A stretch of DNA of 64,000 bases from an uncultured Opitutales bacterium (GCA_900547395.1 URGP01000003.1:1-64000); one strand, 5' to 3'. Positions 33,800 to 42,499 are shown, numbered from the stretch's first letter. The notes: a model not told the origin generated them from the sequence alone. Program-made: numbers and translations.

Positions 33800-34927
33800 T
33801 CATGAAAGCCTCGATTTGAAATCGGCGTACGAAAAATTGCGGATTATGGTACAATCCCCGTCTTCTTCCATAACGGCGATTGAAGGAAGCGGCATTCCGT
33901 TAAATGTGTTTGTCTTTACCATGGAATAAATCGCCATGTCCGCGAAAACAATTTCATCTGAAATTTTCAATTTTTCATCAAACGAATAGTCGCCAATGAC
34001 ATCTCCCGCAAGACAAGTCGCGCCCGCAAGCCTGTAAGAAAACGGCTTTTCGCCCAATTTGCCCGAATTCAATACAGGGGGGCGGTAAGGCATTTCAATG
34101 ACGTCAGGCATATGGCATGCCGCCGAAGCGTCCAAAACGGCTGTTTCAATTCCATTTTTTACGATGTCCAAGACCTTAGCTTTCAAAAAGCCCGCATTCA
34201 ATGCCACTGCTTCGCCTGGCTCTAAATAGACTTCCAGATTAAACTCCTCTTTGACTTTTTTAACGCAGTTTACAAGACGGTCAATGTCGTAGCCCGGGCG
34301 CGTTATGTGGTGCCCTCCGCCGAAATTTATCCAGCTGATTTTTTTGAAGTATTTTCCGAATTTTTCAACCACTGCATTTAAAGTAGCCTCCAAATCGTCG
34401 GAATTTTGCTCGCAGAGAGTGTGGAAATGGATGCCGCTAACGCCATCGAAATCCGCTTCGCTCAAATCCGCGCACAAAACACCCAAGCGCGAATATTCCG
34501 CGCAAGGGTCGTAAATCGCATGCCCGCTCTGGGTGGAAAATTCGGGATTTACCCTGATTCCTACTTTTGCGCCCGCTTTCAACGCCCTGACTTTAAATCG
34601 GCGAAGCTGTCCGAGCGAATTAAAAACGACATGCCCGCAAAGAGAGGCGATTTCGTCAAATTCATCGTCTTTGTAGGCGGCGCAAAAAACATGGTTTTCG
34701 CCGCGAAACTCCTCGCTGCCAAGCCTTGCCTCAAACAAGCCGCTTGCTGTTGCCCCGTCCAAATATTCAGAAACAAGAGGATAAACCGCAAACGCGGAAA
34801 ACGCCTTTTGGGCAAGCAAAATCTTGCACCCCGCGCGCTCGCGGACGCTTTTTAATATCCGCAAATTCGCAGTTAATTTTGCCTTGTCTATCACAAAGCA
34901 AGGCGTCGGCAGTTCGGAAAATTTCAT
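33800..34927 (-). CDS. nspC: Carboxynorspermidine/carboxyspermidine decarboxylase
   Basis: Decarboxylates carboxyspermidine (or carboxynorspermidine) to spermidine (norspermidine), the last step of the aspartate-semialdehyde-dependent polyamine route. The 375-residue fold-type III PLP enzyme has its Schiff-base Lys41 in LAQKAFS. INFGGGHHI binds the PLP phosphate, and LEPGEAVA and DASAACHMPDVIEMPYRPP are characteristic of CANSDC and distinguish it from DAP or ornithine decarboxylases. The ATG at 34927 is used instead of a TTG three codons upstream. It is one base after the dehydrogenase stop, at the end of the polyamine operon. Confidence 0.93.
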   Translation of the reverse strand: MKFSELPTPCFVIDKAKLTANLRILKSVRERAGCKILLAQKAFSAFAVYPLVSEYLDGATASGLFEARLGSEEFRGENHVFCAAYKDDEFDEIASLCGHVVFNSLGQLRRFKVRALKAGAKVGIRVNPEFSTQSGHAIYDPCAEYSRLGVLCADLSEADFDGVSGIHFHTLCEQNSDDLEATLNAVVEKFGKYFKKISWINFGGGHHITRPGYDIDRLVNCVKKVKEEFNLEVYLEPGEAVALNAGFLKAKVLDIVKNGIETAVLDASAACHMPDVIEMPYRPPVLNSGKLGEKPFSYRLAGATCLAGDVIGDYSFDEKLKISDEIVFADMAIYSMVKTNTFNGMPLPSIAVMEEDGDCTIIRNFSYADFKSRLS

Positions 34928-34928
34928 A

Positions 34929-36131
34929 TCAGTCAACCAATTCCGGATTGAAGTTTTCCTGCCACGGCAAGCCCCATTTGTTTAGGGCGTCCATAAACGG
35001 ATCCGGGTCAAATTCTTCAATGTTGAACACACCCGCTTTATTCCAAGTTTTGGTTAAAAGCATCATCGCGCCAATCATTGCGGGCACGCCCGTTGTGTAG
35101 GCAACCGCCTGCGATCCGACTTCGGCGAAACATTCCTCATGCGTGCAGACGTTGTAAACATAGTATGTCTTTTCAACTCCGCCCTTTTTGCCTTTGAATA
35201 TGCAGCCTATGTTCGTCTTGCCCTTCGTCCTCGGGCCCAGACTTGCGGGGTCGGGAAGTACGGCTTTCAAGAATTGAAGCGGAACGATTTTTTTGCCCTC
35301 GAAGTCAATCGGAACAATGGACGTCATGCCGACGTTTTCAAGGCACTTCAAATGCGTGAGGTAGCTCTGCCCGAAAGTCATGAAAAATCTGATTCTCTTT
35401 ATCCCCTTCATGTTCAGGGCAAGAGACTCTATTTCTTCGTGGTGCAACAAATACATGTCTTTTTTGCCGACTTCGGGGAAATCGTAAACCCTCTTGATTT
35501 CCATCGGCTCGGTTTCAACCCATTTGCCGTCTTCCCAATAGCTGCCTTTTGCCGAAACTTCGCGGATATTGATTTCCGGATTGAAGTTCGTTGCAAACGG
35601 ATAGCCGTGGTCGCCCGCATTGCAGTCCAAGATGTCTATATATTCGATTTCATCGAAATAGTGCTTCATCGCGTACGCGGAAAAGACGCCTGTCACTCCC
35701 GGGTCGAAGCCGCTGCCCAAAAGCGCGGTTATCCCCGCCTCCTCAAAACGCTTGCGGTACGCCCACTGCCATTTGTACTCGAACTTGGCGGTGTCGAGCG
35801 GCTCGTAGTTCGCGGTGTCCATATAGTTTGTTTTCGTGGCAAGGCACGCGTCCATAATCGTCAAATCCTGATAAGGCAAAGCCAAATTCATCACCAAATC
35901 GGGCTTGAAGTCGTTTATGAGAGAAATCAAATCTTCGACATTGTCGGCATCAACCTGCGCCGTTTTGATTTTTGTTTTTGTCGTATTTTCAAGCTTGGCT
36001 TTAAGCGCGTCGCACTTGCTTTTGGTGCGGCTTGCAATGCATATTTCGTCAAACACCGCGCTATTTTGGCAACACTTGTGAATTGCGACCGACGCCACCG
36101 CGCCGCATCCTATTATCAATGCTTTTCCCAT
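34929..36131 (-). CDS. Carboxynorspermidine/carboxyspermidine dehydrogenase (saccharopine dehydrogenase family)
   Basis: Joins putrescine (or diaminopropane) with aspartate semialdehyde by reductive condensation to give carboxyspermidine (carboxynorspermidine). The 400 residues start with the Rossmann motif LIIGCGAVASVA (5-16). LLGSGFDPGVTGVFSAYAMK and MYLLHHEEIESLA are typical of the CANSDH branch of saccharopine dehydrogenase-like proteins. The ATG at 36131 follows AAGGAAAAG; a longer frame adds 37 residues that lie partly in speB and is rejected. It is paired with the decarboxylase nspC, as in Vibrio and many gut bacteria. Confidence 0.93.
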   Translation of the reverse strand: MGKALIIGCGAVASVAIHKCCQNSAVFDEICIASRTKSKCDALKAKLENTTKTKIKTAQVDADNVEDLISLINDFKPDLVMNLALPYQDLTIMDACLATKTNYMDTANYEPLDTAKFEYKWQWAYRKRFEEAGITALLGSGFDPGVTGVFSAYAMKHYFDEIEYIDILDCNAGDHGYPFATNFNPEINIREVSAKGSYWEDGKWVETEPMEIKRVYDFPEVGKKDMYLLHHEEIESLALNMKGIKRIRFFMTFGQSYLTHLKCLENVGMTSIVPIDFEGKKIVPLQFLKAVLPDPASLGPRTKGKTNIGCIFKGKKGGVEKTYYVYNVCTHEECFAEVGSQAVAYTTGVPAMIGAMMLLTKTWNKAGVFNIEEFDPDPFMDALNKWGLPWQENFNPELVD

Positions 36132-36154
36132 TTCTTTTCCTTTTGTTTTCTTGA

Positions 36155-37003
36155 TTAAATTGAAAGCAACATTTCCCTTGCAACCTTGCACGCGACCGCG
36201 GTTGAAACTCCGCTTGGGTCGTAGTGGGGGGAAAGTTCGCATATATCGCAGGCAACGATGTTTGTGTTTTTCATTGCGAAAAAGAGAGCTTTTCTGAGTT
36301 CCTCAAAACTTGCCCCGCCCGCTTCGGGAGTGCCTGTTCCCGGGAATATCGAAGGATCCAACACGTCCAAATCCACCGTAAGGTAAACGGGATGATTATT
36401 CGCGCCCTCGATGGCAGTTTCAATGTTTTGCAAATCGAATTTTTGCATGAACACATGGGTTTTCGCCCATTCAAATTCGGGTCTGTCGCCTGAGCGTATG
36501 CCGTATTGGAAAATCCTACCGTCGCCCAAAATATCGTGGCACCGCCTTATTACCGAGGCGTGCGAAAGCTCTTCGCCCAAATAGTCGCCCCTTAAATCGG
36601 TGTGGGCATCAAAGTGGATTATCCTGAGGTCGGAATGTTTTTTCGCCGCCGCCCTGACCGCTCCGAGGGTTACCAAATGCTCTCCGCCAATCATAAACGG
36701 AACTTTGCCCGCCGACAAAATTTCGGAAGCGGTTTTTTCGATTTCGTCCAAAACTCTCGGAGTGTTGCCAAAACAAAGCTCCAAATCACCCATGTCGAAG
36801 ACGCGCAAATCGGTCAAATCCCTGTCTTGATAAGGGCTGTAAGTTTCAAGCCCGAAAGACTCCGCGCGGATTGCCTTCGGGGCAAAGCGAGTGCCGGGGC
36901 GGTAGGAAACCGTGCCGTCGAAAGGCGCGCCGAAAAGGACAATGTCGGCATTTTCAAAATCGGAATCGCAACCGATGAAGTTTTCAATATTTTTATTCAA
37001 CAT
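36155..37003 (-). CDS. speB: Agmatinase/ureohydrolase
   Basis: Hydrolyses agmatine to putrescine and urea. The 282-residue ureohydrolase carries all manganese ligands: His109 in GGEHLVTL, Asp132/His134/Asp136 in HFDAHTDLR, and Asp211/Asp213 in TVDLDVLDPS. FGAPFDGTVSYRPGTRFAP is the family N-terminus. Its place between speE and the carboxyspermidine genes, in an operon with a basic amino acid decarboxylase, supports agmatine over arginine or guanidinobutyrate as substrate. The start overlaps speE by 11 bases. Confidence 0.93.
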   Translation of the reverse strand: MLNKNIENFIGCDSDFENADIVLFGAPFDGTVSYRPGTRFAPKAIRAESFGLETYSPYQDRDLTDLRVFDMGDLELCFGNTPRVLDEIEKTASEILSAGKVPFMIGGEHLVTLGAVRAAAKKHSDLRIIHFDAHTDLRGDYLGEELSHASVIRRCHDILGDGRIFQYGIRSGDRPEFEWAKTHVFMQKFDLQNIETAIEGANNHPVYLTVDLDVLDPSIFPGTGTPEAGGASFEELRKALFFAMKNTNIVACDICELSPHYDPSGVSTAVACKVAREMLLSI

Positions 37004-37844
37004 CTTTTAGCATCTCCTCTACATAAGTCGGAAGGGCGAACGCGCCCAAGTGAAGGTTTGTATTGTAGTAGCGCGTTTTGATTTTCAGCGCGTTCCACTT
37101 GTCGGAATTTAAATTTTTTAGCGGATGGTATTTCTTCGACGCAAACCCAAAGAGCCAATGCCCCGACGGATAAGTCGGAATGTGCGCCTGATAAACTTTC
37201 GCAATCGGAAAACGCTTGAAAATATGCTTGTGCGTGCGCGCCATCGCCGCCGCGTCGTCTTTGTAAAACGGGCTTTCGTGCTGGTTTACAAGTATGCCGT
37301 CCTTTTTGAGAGCCTTGTTGCACCCGCCGTAAAACTCCTTTGTGAAAAGCCCCTCGCCGGGTCCGAAAGGGTCGGTGGAATCGACGATTATCAAATCGTA
37401 GCAATCGCTTTTTCGGCGCACAAAGCGCACCCCGTCCTCAAAATGCAGGTCTATGCGAGGATCTTTAAATCCGCATGCAGTCTGGGGCAGAAACTCTTTG
37501 GCGGCTTCCACCACATCCTCGTCGATTTCAACCACATCGATATGCTTGATTGACTTGTAGCGCGCAAGCTCCCTCAAAACGCCGCCGTCGCCCGCGCCGA
37601 TTACAAGAATATCCTTTGCGCGCGGATGCACCGCCATTGCGGGATGCACAATCATTTCGTGATAAATATGCTCGTCCTTTTCGGTAAGCATCATAATTCC
37701 GTCAAGAGCCAAAAACCTGCCGAACTCTTCCGAATCGAAGATTTCGATTTTTTGGAAATCGCTCTTTTTTGAAAATAGCTGGCGGCTGACCTTTATGGAA
37801 AAGCCAACATTTTCCGTCTGTTTTTCAGTAAACCAAAGCGACAT
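36993..37844 (-). CDS. speE: Spermidine synthase (polyamine aminopropyltransferase)
   Basis: Transfers an aminopropyl group from decarboxylated SAM to putrescine. The 283-residue methyltransferase-fold enzyme has the cofactor loop VIGAGDGGVLRE (81-92), the substrate-binding YHEMIVHPAM (61-70) and the catalytic Asp155/Asp158 in VDSTDPFGP. TYPSGHWLFGFAS is also standard. Because the same operon holds the alternative carboxyspermidine route, the enzyme could have another acceptor (cadaverine, diaminopropane or spermidine). The sequence does not decide this. It is 3 bases from the decarboxylase gene upstream. Confidence 0.94.
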   Translation of the reverse strand: MSLWFTEKQTENVGFSIKVSRQLFSKKSDFQKIEIFDSEEFGRFLALDGIMMLTEKDEHIYHEMIVHPAMAVHPRAKDILVIGAGDGGVLRELARYKSIKHIDVVEIDEDVVEAAKEFLPQTACGFKDPRIDLHFEDGVRFVRRKSDCYDLIIVDSTDPFGPGEGLFTKEFYGGCNKALKKDGILVNQHESPFYKDDAAAMARTHKHIFKRFPIAKVYQAHIPTYPSGHWLFGFASKKYHPLKNLNSDKWNALKIKTRYYNTNLHLGAFALPTYVEEMLKDVE

Positions 37845-37847
37845 AAT

Positions 37848-39302
37848 TCAATCCTTTAAAACAGTTAGTTTAGACACGCTCAAATCCTGCGTTCCCGTCA
37901 AGGAACATCCCTTGGACTTTGCGTATTTTATGTATTCGATAATTTCGGGCGTTATTACTTCTCCCGCCGCAAGCACGGGAATGCCCGGCGGATAGCACAT
38001 CACAAATTCACAAGCCACCCTGCCCGCGGATTTTGCGAGAGGCACCTGCTCTTTTTGAGAATAAAAAGCCTCCTGCGGGGAAAGCGCAACCTTAGGCGTA
38101 ATGAATTCCCTTTCAAACATACCCTTCTTCGGCTTTCTGCGCACGCGCCTGATTTCGGCAAGCGCGCTTACAAGGCGTTCAATGTCGCGCTTTCTGTCGC
38201 CGACAGACACATAGGCAAGAACGTTGCCCATGTCGCCAAATTCAATCTGAATGTCGTATTCGTCGCGCAAAATGTCATAGACTTCTATGCCCGCAATGCC
38301 CGCATCGAGAGTGTGAATTGAAAGCTTTGTGATGTCAAAATCGCAGACATTCACGCCGTCTATTATTTCGCGCGAAAAGGCGTAAAAATCCCCTATGTCG
38401 TTTATTTCTTTTCTCGCGTACTCGGCAAGCTCGCAGACCTTTTCAAAAATCTCCCCGCCGTGCAAAGAAAGCTCCCTGCGCGACAAATCCAAACTTGAAA
38501 GCAGGAGATATGACGCGCTCGTAGTCTGCGTCAAATTTATTATCTGGCGCAAATAGCCCTCGTTTATCTTTTTAGAGGCAAGCAAAATCGAGCTTTGCGT
38601 TAAGCTTCCTCCCGACTTGTGCATGCTTGCGCTCGCCAAATCCGCCCCCGCTTTCATTGCAGAGACGGGCATATTCTTTCCGAATGAAAAATGCGCCCCG
38701 TGCGCCTCGTCAACCAAGACGAGCATATTCTTTGAATGGGCGGTTTTGACGATTTTTTTCAAGTCGGAGCAAATGCCGTAATAAGTCGGATTGTTCACGA
38801 GAACCGCCTTTGCGTCGGGATTTTCCCTAATCGCCTTTTTAAGCCCTTCAAGCGGCATCCCAAGCGCGATGCCAAGCCTTGAATCGACCGCAGGATTTAC
38901 ATAGACGGGAACCGCGCCGCAAAGCACGAGGGCATTTATCGCACTTCTGTGGACGTTGCGCGGAAGTATGATTTTCTCGCCGCGCTTTAACGCGTACAAA
39001 ACCATGCTCTGCACCGCACCCGTCGTGCCGTTAACCATGAAAAACGCATGCTCCGCGCCGAAAGCCTTTGCCGCCAAATCCTGCGCCTCCGCGATTACGG
39101 ACGTCGGATGGCAGAGGTTGTCGAGGGGCTTCATCGAATTTACGTCGATTGAAAGACACTTGTCGCCCAAAAACTCCGCAAGCTTGGGATTGCCCCTTCC
39201 GCGCTTATGCCCGGGAACGTCAAACGGGACCACGCGCATGTCCCTGAATTTCAACATCGCCTCAAAGAGAGGCGCGCGCGAAAAATCTGTTTTGACCGCC
39301 AT
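37848..39302 (-). CDS. Orn/Lys/Arg decarboxylase, short fold-type I form (probable arginine decarboxylase)
   Basis: PLP-dependent decarboxylase of 484 residues, the length of the Bacillus SpeA/YaaO group, which lacks the wing domain of the 700-residue inducible enzymes. It has FDVPGHKRGRG near the N-terminus, NGTTGAVQSM (91-100), DEAHGAH (198-204) and the Schiff-base Lys229 in SASMHKSGGSLTQSS. Arginine is the likeliest substrate because an agmatinase gene follows in the operon, making arginine to agmatine to putrescine complete. Lysine or ornithine cannot be excluded from sequence. It lies one base after speD. Confidence 0.91.
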   Translation of the reverse strand: MAVKTDFSRAPLFEAMLKFRDMRVVPFDVPGHKRGRGNPKLAEFLGDKCLSIDVNSMKPLDNLCHPTSVIAEAQDLAAKAFGAEHAFFMVNGTTGAVQSMVLYALKRGEKIILPRNVHRSAINALVLCGAVPVYVNPAVDSRLGIALGMPLEGLKKAIRENPDAKAVLVNNPTYYGICSDLKKIVKTAHSKNMLVLVDEAHGAHFSFGKNMPVSAMKAGADLASASMHKSGGSLTQSSILLASKKINEGYLRQIINLTQTTSASYLLLSSLDLSRRELSLHGGEIFEKVCELAEYARKEINDIGDFYAFSREIIDGVNVCDFDITKLSIHTLDAGIAGIEVYDILRDEYDIQIEFGDMGNVLAYVSVGDRKRDIERLVSALAEIRRVRRKPKKGMFEREFITPKVALSPQEAFYSQKEQVPLAKSAGRVACEFVMCYPPGIPVLAAGEVITPEIIEYIKYAKSKGCSLTGTQDLSVSKLTVLKD

Positions 39303-39303
39303 T

Positions 39304-40074
39304 TTAGTAAATATTTTTGCCGCTGAAAATTTCCAACATCTCGCGCCTGAGGCTCGAGCTTATTTTTGCGCGCTGCTTTTTGGGCAGGTCGTTCGGGTCT
39401 ATCTGGAAGAGATAGTTTTGCAAGTCGATATCCTTTATTAGCATTTTGGTGTGGAAAGTGTTTGCCTGATAGACGTTGATATCCATGGCGTCGTACTTGC
39501 TTAAAGTCCGCTTGTCTATGTAGTCTTGAATTGAAGTTATGCGGTGGTCGATGAATATCTTTTTCCCCGCAACGTTTCGAGTAAATCCGCGCACGCGGTA
39601 GTCCATCGTTATTATGTCGGAACTAAAACTTGCTATGAGATAGTCGAGAGTGGAAAGGGGCGTGATTTCCCCGCAAGTCGCAACATCTATATCAACGCGG
39701 AAGGTTGCAATGCAAGTTTCGGGATGGTATTCGGGATAGGTGTGCACCGTGACGTGGCTTTTGTCGAGATGCGCCACAATGTCCTCCCCTCTTCTGCGGG
39801 TTTGCGCGGCAATCGAGTCGTCGGAAATCAAAAACGTGACAGACGCACCCTGCGGGTCGTAATCCTGCTTTGAAATGCTTATGACTTTTGCGCCAATCTG
39901 CGCGGTAAGCTCCGACATTATCCCCGTTATGCGGTCTGAATTGTACTGGCTGTCAACGTATTCTATGTAGTTTTTCTGCTCTCTTGAAGTCTTTGCGTAG
40001 CAGACGTCATAGAGGTTGAAGCTCAAAGATTTTGTCAAATTGTTAAAACCGTAAAGTTTTAATTTGTTTTCCAT
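39304..40074 (-). CDS. speD: S-adenosylmethionine decarboxylase proenzyme, E. coli type
   Basis: Makes decarboxylated SAM, the aminopropyl donor for SpeE. It is self-processed at Lys105-Ser106 within DKSHVTVHTYPEYHPET, and Ser106 becomes the pyruvoyl cofactor. Cys134 in DVATCGEITPL is the conserved catalytic Cys. The length of 256 residues and these motifs mark the class 1A (E. coli SpeD, 264 residues) rather than the short archaeal/Bacillus SpeH form. It is the first gene of the six-gene polyamine operon and follows a long, structured leader. Confidence 0.94.
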   Translation of the reverse strand: MENKLKLYGFNNLTKSLSFNLYDVCYAKTSREQKNYIEYVDSQYNSDRITGIMSELTAQIGAKVISISKQDYDPQGASVTFLISDDSIAAQTRRRGEDIVAHLDKSHVTVHTYPEYHPETCIATFRVDIDVATCGEITPLSTLDYLIASFSSDIITMDYRVRGFTRNVAGKKIFIDHRITSIQDYIDKRTLSKYDAMDINVYQANTFHTKMLIKDIDLQNYLFQIDPNDLPKKQRAKISSSLRREMLEIFSGKNIY

Positions 40075-40173
40075 TTTTGCGAATAGTAAAAATTTTTACA
40101 GGTTTAAAAAAAGACAGTTTTCGCCCCCCCGCCTAAAAAAGAAGAGACAAAACGCCTAATTTGAAAACTTGAA

Positions 40174-40358
40174 GAACCGCAAACAAAAAAGCGGTTCGGA
40201 CGCGGGAAAATCCATGCGCGCCAAAATTTTTTCAATCAGCCGCGACTTGCGCCGAAAAGGCCGCGCGGCATCTGTTCGCATTGGGAAGTCCAGTAGCGCA
40301 CATGAATTGCCGACGTATCGGCAAACGCTGCCCGTGCAAAAAACTGCATTGAACTTCC
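40174..40358 (-). promoter_or_regulatory. Strongly structured candidate leader RNA upstream of the polyamine operon
   Basis: Read on the minus strand toward speD, three hairpins occur in order. GGAAGTTC pairs with GGACTTCC (one G-U) and encloses a perfect TTGCCGA-TACG-TCGGCAA hairpin. GCCGCG then pairs with CGCGGC across about 19 bases that contain a smaller stem. Finally GAACCGC pairs with GCGGTTC around a T-rich loop. No family motif I know (SAM riboswitches, SRP, tmRNA) is recognised. The position, about 100 bases before speD, fits a regulatory leader sensing a polyamine or SAM-related compound; this is inference. Confidence 0.4.
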
Positions 40359-40481
40359 AACCATCCTTTCCCGTTTGATTTTTGTGTTTCGCAAAAAATT
40401 ATATACTGATTATTTGATTGAAGCTTGGTTGGGTATCAGCATAAGTCAAATTAAAAATTAATCCGCGCAAAAAAATTTTCA

Positions 40482-40508
40482 TAAAAAAGGCGTCTTTTTT
40501 TAGACGCC
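40482..40508 (-). terminator. Terminator after the C_GCAxxG_C_C gene
   Basis: On the minus strand GGCGTCT-type arms AGACGCC/GGCGTCT (40489-40495 with 40502-40508) close on a loop of T/A residues and are followed by TTTTTT. Confidence 0.85.
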
Positions 40509-40515
40509 CCGAATT

Positions 40516-40854
40516 TTATTTTGAAAATTTTAATATCCCCATGCCCGCGAACTTCACGCAGTCCGCGCAAGGAGTTTTAAATTTCGTTTTGATTTCCTTG
40601 CAAGTCAACGCCCCTGTGTTTTCCTCAAAAAACTTGTCAAGCTCTCCGCGCTTTTCTTCGGGAACAAAATTTCTCGCCGCAAACAACGCCCCGCAAAATC
40701 CGCCCTCGCTCCTTCCACCGCTCATCGCTTTGTAATAAGCGAGCTTTTCTTCGTCAATCTTGTCGGCAAACGCGGCATAAATTGTCTGCGCGCAGGAATA
40801 GGGATTGCGGAATGTTGCAATCGCATTTTCTATTTTATCAGTATTTTTCTCCAT
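40516..40854 (-). CDS. C_GCAxxG_C_C family protein
   Basis: A 112-residue protein of the putative redox-active C_GCAxxG_C_C family. Near the start it has NPYSCAQTIYAAF, then GGFCGALFAA and a final CKEIKTKFKTPCADCV, so the spaced cysteines of the family are present, although the second G of GCAxxG varies. The ATG at 40854 is chosen because a longer frame beginning at 40980 overlaps rph and adds an atypical basic leader. It follows rph by 4 bases. The biochemical role of the family is not established; a metal- or redox-linked function is assumed from the cysteines. Confidence 0.78.
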   Translation of the reverse strand: MEKNTDKIENAIATFRNPYSCAQTIYAAFADKIDEEKLAYYKAMSGGRSEGGFCGALFAARNFVPEEKRGELDKFFEENTGALTCKEIKTKFKTPCADCVKFAGMGILKFSK

Positions 40855-40858
40855 AATG

Positions 40859-41590
40859 TTAAGCCAACGCCTCCATTTGCAATTTTGTGATGTTTTCAAT
40901 GCCGATTTTCGCAAACTCAATGAGTTTTGAAAGCTCGTCTGCATTAAAAGTCGCCTCCTCGCCCGTTGACTGCAATTCAACGAACTTGCCCGAACCCGTC
41001 ATTACGATGTTGGAATCGACGCTTGCCGCGCTGTCCTCAACATAGGGCAAATCCAAAACGACATTGCCTTCGTATATCCCGACAGAAACAGCGGCAACAG
41101 AATCCGTAAACGGATCTTCAGCCAACTCTCCCGCCTCAATCAGCTTTCTTACGGCAAGCTTTGCGGCAACATACGCCCCCGAAATGGACGCAGTGCGCGT
41201 TCCGCCGTCCGCCTGCAACACATCGCAGTCGAGCCAAAGAGTGTAGCCCGCAATTTTGGAAAGGTCGGCAACCGCCCTTAGCGACCTGCCAATGAGACGC
41301 TGGATTTCAACACTTCTGCCGTCCTGCTTGCCCATTGAAGGCCTCGGCTTGCGCGTAAGCGTGGAGTAAGGCAACATCGAATACTCCGCACTTATCCAGC
41401 CTTGCGGAGTTTCCAAATTGTTCATCCAAGAGGGCACTTTCTTTTCAAGGCACGCGGCGCAAATCACCTTTGTGTTGCCAAAGCTGACGAGAACCGAGCC
41501 TGTGGCGTGCGGCGCAAAATTAGTCTGAAACGACACTTGGCGCATTTCATCGCACCTTCTGCCATCGGGTCTTGCAAATTGATTTTCCAT
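40859..41590 (-). CDS. rph: Ribonuclease PH
   Basis: Phosphate-dependent 3'-5' exoribonuclease that trims tRNA 3' ends. The 243 residues begin with RPDGRRCDEMR, and SFGNTKVICAACLE, GWISAEYSMLPYST, GRSVEIQRLIGRSLRAV and LDCDVLQADGGTRTASISGA are diagnostic, including the phosphate-binding Arg and the active-site Asp cluster. It lies downstream of the rplU-rpmA terminator, so it probably has its own promoter, and is followed by the small cysteine-rich gene. Confidence 0.95.
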   Translation of the reverse strand: MENQFARPDGRRCDEMRQVSFQTNFAPHATGSVLVSFGNTKVICAACLEKKVPSWMNNLETPQGWISAEYSMLPYSTLTRKPRPSMGKQDGRSVEIQRLIGRSLRAVADLSKIAGYTLWLDCDVLQADGGTRTASISGAYVAAKLAVRKLIEAGELAEDPFTDSVAAVSVGIYEGNVVLDLPYVEDSAASVDSNIVMTGSGKFVELQSTGEEATFNADELSKLIEFAKIGIENITKLQMEALA

Positions 41591-41631
41591 ATTTTTTTAA
41601 TTTATTTGCGAAAATAAAAGCTTCAAGTAAA

Positions 41632-41667
41632 AATAAAAAAAGCCAAAAGCATTCCGCCTTCGGCTTA
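41632..41667 (-). terminator. Terminator after rpmA
   Basis: On the minus strand AAGCC (41662-41666) pairs with GGCTT (41640-41644) around a loop with GAAGGCGG, followed by a T run. It lies within 60 bases of the rpmA stop. Confidence 0.7.
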
Positions 41668-41689
41668 ATGTAAAATTTGCGTGCGCGAT

Positions 41690-41935
41690 TTACGCAACAA
41701 CAACCGAAACTTTGCGATGCGCGCCGTCCCACTTTACGTTGCCGTCAACAAGAGCGTACAAAGTGTAGTCGCGACCCATGCCGACATTTTCGCCCGCGTG
41801 GATTTTTGTGCCGCACTGGCGCAAAATGATGTTGCCCGCAACAACGTATTCACCGCCGAACTTCTTGACGCCGCGACGCTGTGAACGGGAATCTCTGCCG
41901 TTCTTCGCTGCACCCTGACCTTTTTTATGTGCCAT
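41690..41935 (-). CDS. rpmA: 50S ribosomal protein L27
   Basis: An 81-residue large-subunit protein near the peptidyl-transferase centre. It begins [16 protein letters not shown] directly, so it lacks the N-terminal extension cleaved in Firmicutes. [19 protein letters not shown] and the [18 protein letters not shown] stretch are typical. It follows rplU by 19 bases. Confidence 0.96.
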   Translation of the reverse strand: MAHKKGQGAAKNGRDSRSQRRGVKKFGGEYVVAGNIILRQCGTKIHAGENVGMGRDYTLYALVDGNVKWDGAHRKVSVVVA

Positions 41936-41954
41936 ATCCGATTATTCCTTTCGA

Positions 41955-42269
41955 TTACGCCTTGATGGATTCGATTTTCAAAACAGAGAGCTCTTGACGA
42001 TGACCCTGCCTGCGTTCATAACCCTGACGACGCTTTTTCTTGATGATTACAACCTTATCTCCACGCTTGTTTTCAAGAATTTTCGCCTTAACAACCGCGC
42101 CTTCGATTACCGGTGAACCAAATTTTACGTCTGCGCCTTCGCCGGCCATAAGCACGTCTTTGATTTCCACAACGTCGCCTGCGTTTGAACCTTTAAAACG
42201 GTTGACGAAAACAATATCGCCTTCAGCCACTGTAAGCTGCGCACCCTGAACTTTAATTGTCGCTTTCAT
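41955..42269 (-). CDS. rplU: 50S ribosomal protein L21
   Basis: A 104-residue large-subunit protein. [17 protein letters not shown] near the start, the acidic-to-basic switch in the middle and the C-terminal [14 protein letters not shown] are characteristic of L21. It is the first gene of rplU-rpmA and is divergent from the large surface-protein gene at 42500. Confidence 0.95.
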   Translation of the reverse strand: MKATIKVQGAQLTVAEGDIVFVNRFKGSNAGDVVEIKDVLMAGEGADVKFGSPVIEGAVVKAKILENKRGDKVVIIKKKRRQGYERRQGHRQELSVLKIESIKA

Positions 42270-42462
42270 TTCTTAAATCTTTAAAAAAACACGTTAATAA
42301 ATAGGATTTTCATGAATGCGCAAGCTTTTTTTCCCATTTTTTTCATTTTTTTGGAAAAAAGCGTTCCCATGCCCCTTTTGGCAAGTATTTTTTCACCCCG
42401 TTTTAATATAAAATTTTTATTTTTCTCCGATGGCGGAATTCCGTTAAATAATGAATTAACTA

Positions 42463-42492
42463 TTGACAGGCAAAAGCCTTGAAATGTAAAAT
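42463..42492 (+). promoter_or_regulatory. Sigma70-like promoter of the large surface-protein gene
   Basis: A perfect TTGACA at 42463-42468 and TAAAAT at 42487-42492 are 18 bases apart. The ATG at 42500 begins 7 bases after the -10 box, so the mRNA is predicted to start at or next to the start codon, with no ribosome-binding site. Confidence 0.55.
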
Positions 42493-42499
42493 ATTTATT

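Noticed and set aside
35139..36158. 339-codon open frame on the plus strand
   Set aside because: It is antisense to the carboxyspermidine dehydrogenase gene, whose motifs are clear. The plus-strand translation has no family match, and its length is explained by the high-GC codon pattern of the real gene.
36132..36242. N-terminal extension of the carboxyspermidine dehydrogenase
   Set aside because: The extra 37 codons overlap speB and encode a basic, non-family leader; the ATG at 36131 has a good ribosome-binding site and begins exactly at the Rossmann fold.
40174..40358. SRP RNA, tmRNA or SAM riboswitch
   Set aside because: The diagnostic GGUCAGGUCCGGAAGGAAGC tetraloop of SRP, the tmRNA tag and tRNA-like ends, and the SAM-I core are all absent.
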